The notes beneath the pieces were generated by a model, which was given only the letters and a program-made list of their open reading frames with translations, ran no database searches and was not told where the DNA came from. From Prosthecobacter sp. (GTDB lineage Bacteria; Verrucomicrobiota; Verrucomicrobiia; Verrucomicrobiales; Verrucomicrobiaceae), in the NCBI GenBank assembly GCA_025869455.1, contig JAOZVT010000212.1:1-16732 (forward strand): a stretch of 16,732 nucleotides of DNA. Reading direction: 5' to 3'. Every line of letters starts with the position of its first letter. Position 1 is the first letter of the stretch. The position numbers were made by a program, and so were the translations under genes. Shown here piece by piece: positions 15,059 to 16,732 of the stretch.

Positions 15059-15370
15059 ATGAAAAAAAACATCGCAGGAACTGAAGTAGATGTGAACGAA
15101 GAGGGCTATCTCACGGACATGACGCAATGGAACGAAGCCATCGCTGCCACCATTGCCGTGGAGGAAGGCATTCCCACACTCACCGACAAACACAAGCAGG
15201 TGCTGGAATACCTACGTCAACAGCAGAGTGCGGGGGTTGCCCTAACCATCCGCAGCATGGGCAAAAGCAATGTCGTCACCGTGAAGGAACTCTACGATCT
15301 GTTCCCAGGTGGACCGCTGAAAAAGTCCTCGAAGATCGCAGGCATTCCAAAACCTGTCGGCTGCATTTAA
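15059..15370 (+). CDS. TusE/DsrC/DsvC-family sulfur relay protein with one C-terminal cysteine
   Basis: This 103-residue cytoplasmic protein matches the DsrC/TusE family across its length, from the N-terminal EVDVNEEGYLTDMTQWNEAIA to the flexible C-terminal arm SKIAGIPKPVGCI. The penultimate Cys (C102, CysA) is the persulfide/trisulfide-carrying residue. The second Cys of true DsrC (CysB, 11 residues earlier) is Ser91 here. So it can accept or hand on sulfur, as in TusE, but cannot form the intramolecular disulfide used in DsrAB sulfite reduction. It is the only Cys in the protein. It lies 18 bases after the SQR-like gene and 18 before the DsrE2-like gene. Confidence 0.92.
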   Translation: MKKNIAGTEVDVNEEGYLTDMTQWNEAIAATIAVEEGIPTLTDKHKQVLEYLRQQQSAGVALTIRSMGKSNVVTVKELYDLFPGGPLKKSSKIAGIPKPVGCI

Positions 15371-15388
15371 CTCTCCACTCCGAAAATC

Positions 15389-15916
15389 ATGAGCACCACC
15401 GACGACAGGCAACCCATCAAGAAAATCTCCATCATTGTGAGCCGCGGCTCGCTAGATGGCATTTACCCAGCGCTCATCATGGCAAATGGCGCGCGCATGG
15501 AAGGCATCGAAGCCTCGCTGTTTTTCACCTTCTTTGGCCTCAACGCGCTGGCGGACAAAACAGTGGACCATCTGAAAGTTCCCACGGTGGGCAATTCCGC
15601 CCTGAATATGGCGATGCCCATGCTCGGAATGCCGATCACGACGCCATTCCCCACCTGGATGGGTGCATTGCCCGGTGTCAGCGCTTTCGCCACCAGCTTG
15701 ATGAACAAGGAAATGGAGAAGCTCGACATCCCACCTGTGCGCGAGTTTCTTGAACTCATTTCCGACTCCGGCGGCAAGATTTTTGCCTGCAAACTGGCGA
15801 TGGATATGTTCAAGCTAAAGAAGGAAGACCTGATCGATTGCGTCGATAACGTGCTAACCGTCGGCCAATTTTACGAGGAATCAGCCGGAACCGGAACCCA
15901 CATCCTTTTCACCTGA
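15389..15916 (+). CDS. DsrE/DsrF-like (DsrE2-type) sulfur carrier protein
   Basis: This 175-residue protein has the DsrE fold with an N-terminal KKISIIVSRGSLDGIYPALIMANGA (11-35), a central hydrophobic stretch with FFTFFGLNAL (45-54), and GGKIFACKLAMDMFKLKKEDLIDC (128-151). C134 is the conserved persulfide-binding Cys of DsrE2-type proteins; C151 is a second one. The hydrophobic middle, typical of DsrE2, suggests membrane association. DsrE2 proteins pass sulfane sulfur between rhodanese, TusA and DsrC-type partners. As last gene of the trio with the SQR-like and TusE-like genes, it probably moves sulfur released by the flavoprotein. No rhodanese, TusA, dsrAB or sHdr gene is in the window. Confidence 0.9.
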   Translation: MSTTDDRQPIKKISIIVSRGSLDGIYPALIMANGARMEGIEASLFFTFFGLNALADKTVDHLKVPTVGNSALNMAMPMLGMPITTPFPTWMGALPGVSAFATSLMNKEMEKLDIPPVREFLELISDSGGKIFACKLAMDMFKLKKEDLIDCVDNVLTVGQFYEESAGTGTHILFT

Positions 15917-15925
15917 GATGTCCGC

Positions 15926-15944
15926 GTCATAGGGTGACCATGAC
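15926..15944 (+). other. Small stem-loop after the DsrE2-like gene
   Basis: GTCAT-A-GG and CCATGAC pair through 7 bases with one bulge around a GTGA tetraloop, 9 bases after the stop codon. There is no T run, so it may be an mRNA 3' end stabiliser or a weak terminator only. Confidence 0.35.
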
Positions 15945-16025
15945 AGAAGCAGTGAGCGCTGCCCCATCATTGTAAAAGCAAAGTATTTCACCTCACGCCC
16001 CGCCTCTCTTCGGAATCATACTCCC

Positions 16026-16505
16026 ATGAAAGCTGCAACACTCAAAGACTTGTCCTGGGTGATGGTGCAACTAGCCTTGATGGCCGCCCTGCTCATGACA
16101 CCCGCAGTCGGAAATTTGCCATTTCTCGTACCGCTGCATCTGACCGGACTCGTGATCGCTGCCGCAGGATTAATGCTGGCCGGCGTGGCGACGTGGCAGT
16201 TACAGGCAGGCCGCTCCCTGACCCCCATGCCATCTCCACGGGCAGGTGCCACCCTTCAGATAAAAGGTTTGTACCGCCATGTCAGACATCCCGTTTACAG
16301 TGGCCTGCTCCTCTGGGCCTTGGGCATGGCTATCGCAGTGGCAAGCATTCTCCACTTTGTGTTACTCGCCCTGCTGGGGGTCTTTTTCAGTGCCAAAGCC
16401 AAGCATGAAGAGCGCATGCTCATACAAAAATTCAGAGGTTACGCAGGGTATGCTAAACACACGCCTCCCTTCATTCCCCGGCCTTATCACCTTTCCAAAC
16501 CGTAA
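16026..16505 (+). CDS. Isoprenylcysteine carboxyl methyltransferase-like membrane protein
   Basis: This 159-residue protein has three to four hydrophobic segments (about 10-28, 35-58, 90-122) and the family core GLYRHVRHPVYSGLLLWALG (81-100) and HEERMLIQKFRGYAGYAKHTPPFIP (127-151). The RHPxY motif and the C-terminal EE with YxxYxxxTP form the S-adenosylmethionine site in this ICMT/PEMT superfamily. Bacterial members methylate lipids or unknown small molecules; the substrate here is unknown. It is separated from the sulfur cluster by 109 bases and followed by a terminator, so probably expressed on its own. Confidence 0.85.
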   Translation: MKAATLKDLSWVMVQLALMAALLMTPAVGNLPFLVPLHLTGLVIAAAGLMLAGVATWQLQAGRSLTPMPSPRAGATLQIKGLYRHVRHPVYSGLLLWALGMAIAVASILHFVLLALLGVFFSAKAKHEERMLIQKFRGYAGYAKHTPPFIPRPYHLSKP

Positions 16506-16554
16506 CCTCATCGTATCCCCATGTTACAGCATAAACCCAATAGCCGGTTCCGAG

Positions 16555-16591
16555 AAAACACACCCTATCGCCACACGTTAGGGTGTGTTTT
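16555..16591. terminator. Perfect 13-bp bidirectional terminator
   Basis: AAAACACACCCTA (16555-16567) and TAGGGTGTGTTTT (16579-16591) are perfect complements around an 11-base loop. The stem is flanked by A on one side and T on the other, so it can end transcripts from both strands. It lies 49 bases after the methyltransferase-like gene. Confidence 0.85.
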
Positions 16592-16603
16592 AAAAATTGG
16601 TAA

Positions 16604-16715
16604 GGAGTCGCCAGTGAGAAGGTGTTCAAGGGCAAGGCGAACGCCGAAGGAGCTATGGAATCATAGCTTCGAGGCGCTTAACGCAGCCATTGGACACCTC
16701 GCTCACTGGCCCTCC
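16604..16715. repeat. Long imperfect palindrome at the right end
   Basis: The outer arms GCCAGTGAG (16610-16618) and CTCACTGGC (16702-16710) are perfect complements, with GGAG/CTCC outside them (16604-16607, 16712-16715). The centre is a perfect hairpin AGCTATG-GAAT-CATAGCT (16651-16668). Between them, GGTGTTCAA and TTGGACACC pair with one mismatch. The form suggests a dispersed intergenic palindromic element. No gene is seen from 16592 to the edge. Confidence 0.75.
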
Positions 16716-16732
16716 GGGTTGAGTCTGGCAGA

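Overview
The window reads as a chromosomal stretch from a Gram-negative-type bacterium, probably a member of the Verrucomicrobia. This is an inference from gene content (a DUF2126-type giant transglutaminase, an arsR/DUF6428/arsC set, DUF6132-like and DUF2892-like small proteins), lipoproteins with classical lipoboxes, a base composition somewhat above half G+C by eye, and start codons that almost all lack a Shine-Dalgarno sequence. No rRNA, tRNA, CRISPR array or transposase is visible.

Left part (1-4475, minus strand). A candidate operator/promoter at about 4460-4493 precedes arsR, a DUF6428 protein with a Cys-rich tail, a thioredoxin-type arsenate reductase arsC, and a GlpF-like aquaglyceroporin, all 13-20 bases apart. 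This is the layout of an arsenate-reduction plus channel-exit (AqpS-type) resistance operon; no ArsB or Acr3 pump is present. A large transglutaminase/DUF2126 gene follows on the same strand and runs off the left edge.

Middle (4556-8312, plus strand). A BamE-like lipoprotein gene with a strong terminator is followed by a SulP-family anion transporter with a STAS domain and a tandem universal stress protein. Next comes about 570 bases without an intact gene. It holds two imperfect palindromes (7777-7853 and 7901-8068), a second copy of the arsR-type operator (8140-8155, 15 of 16 bases identical to the first), a 25-codon remnant of arsD (8173-8250), and a second palindrome containing a TATAAT box (8281-8296).

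Right part (8313-15916, plus strand). A tightly packed cluster encodes a secreted protein built of two 60-residue repeats, a DUF2892 protein with a CC tail, an RND adaptor lipoprotein, an RND permease, a second DUF2892 protein with a GGGCCGGGKCG tail, a DUF6132-like mini membrane protein, an SQR-like flavoprotein, a TusE/DsrC-like protein with only the C-terminal cysteine, and a DsrE2-like protein. The last three suggest sulfide or persulfide oxidation and sulfur relay. The linked RND pump and Cys-rich membrane proteins suggest a coupled envelope transport function whose substrate cannot be read from the sequence. An isoprenylcysteine-methyltransferase-like membrane protein, a perfect 13-bp bidirectional terminator and a roughly 110-base palindrome close the window.

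The most interesting point is the junction near 8140-8312: an arsR-type operator and an arsD stub lie directly upstream of the sulfur/RND cluster. Either that cluster has been brought under arsenic control, or this is the scar of a larger lost ars operon.
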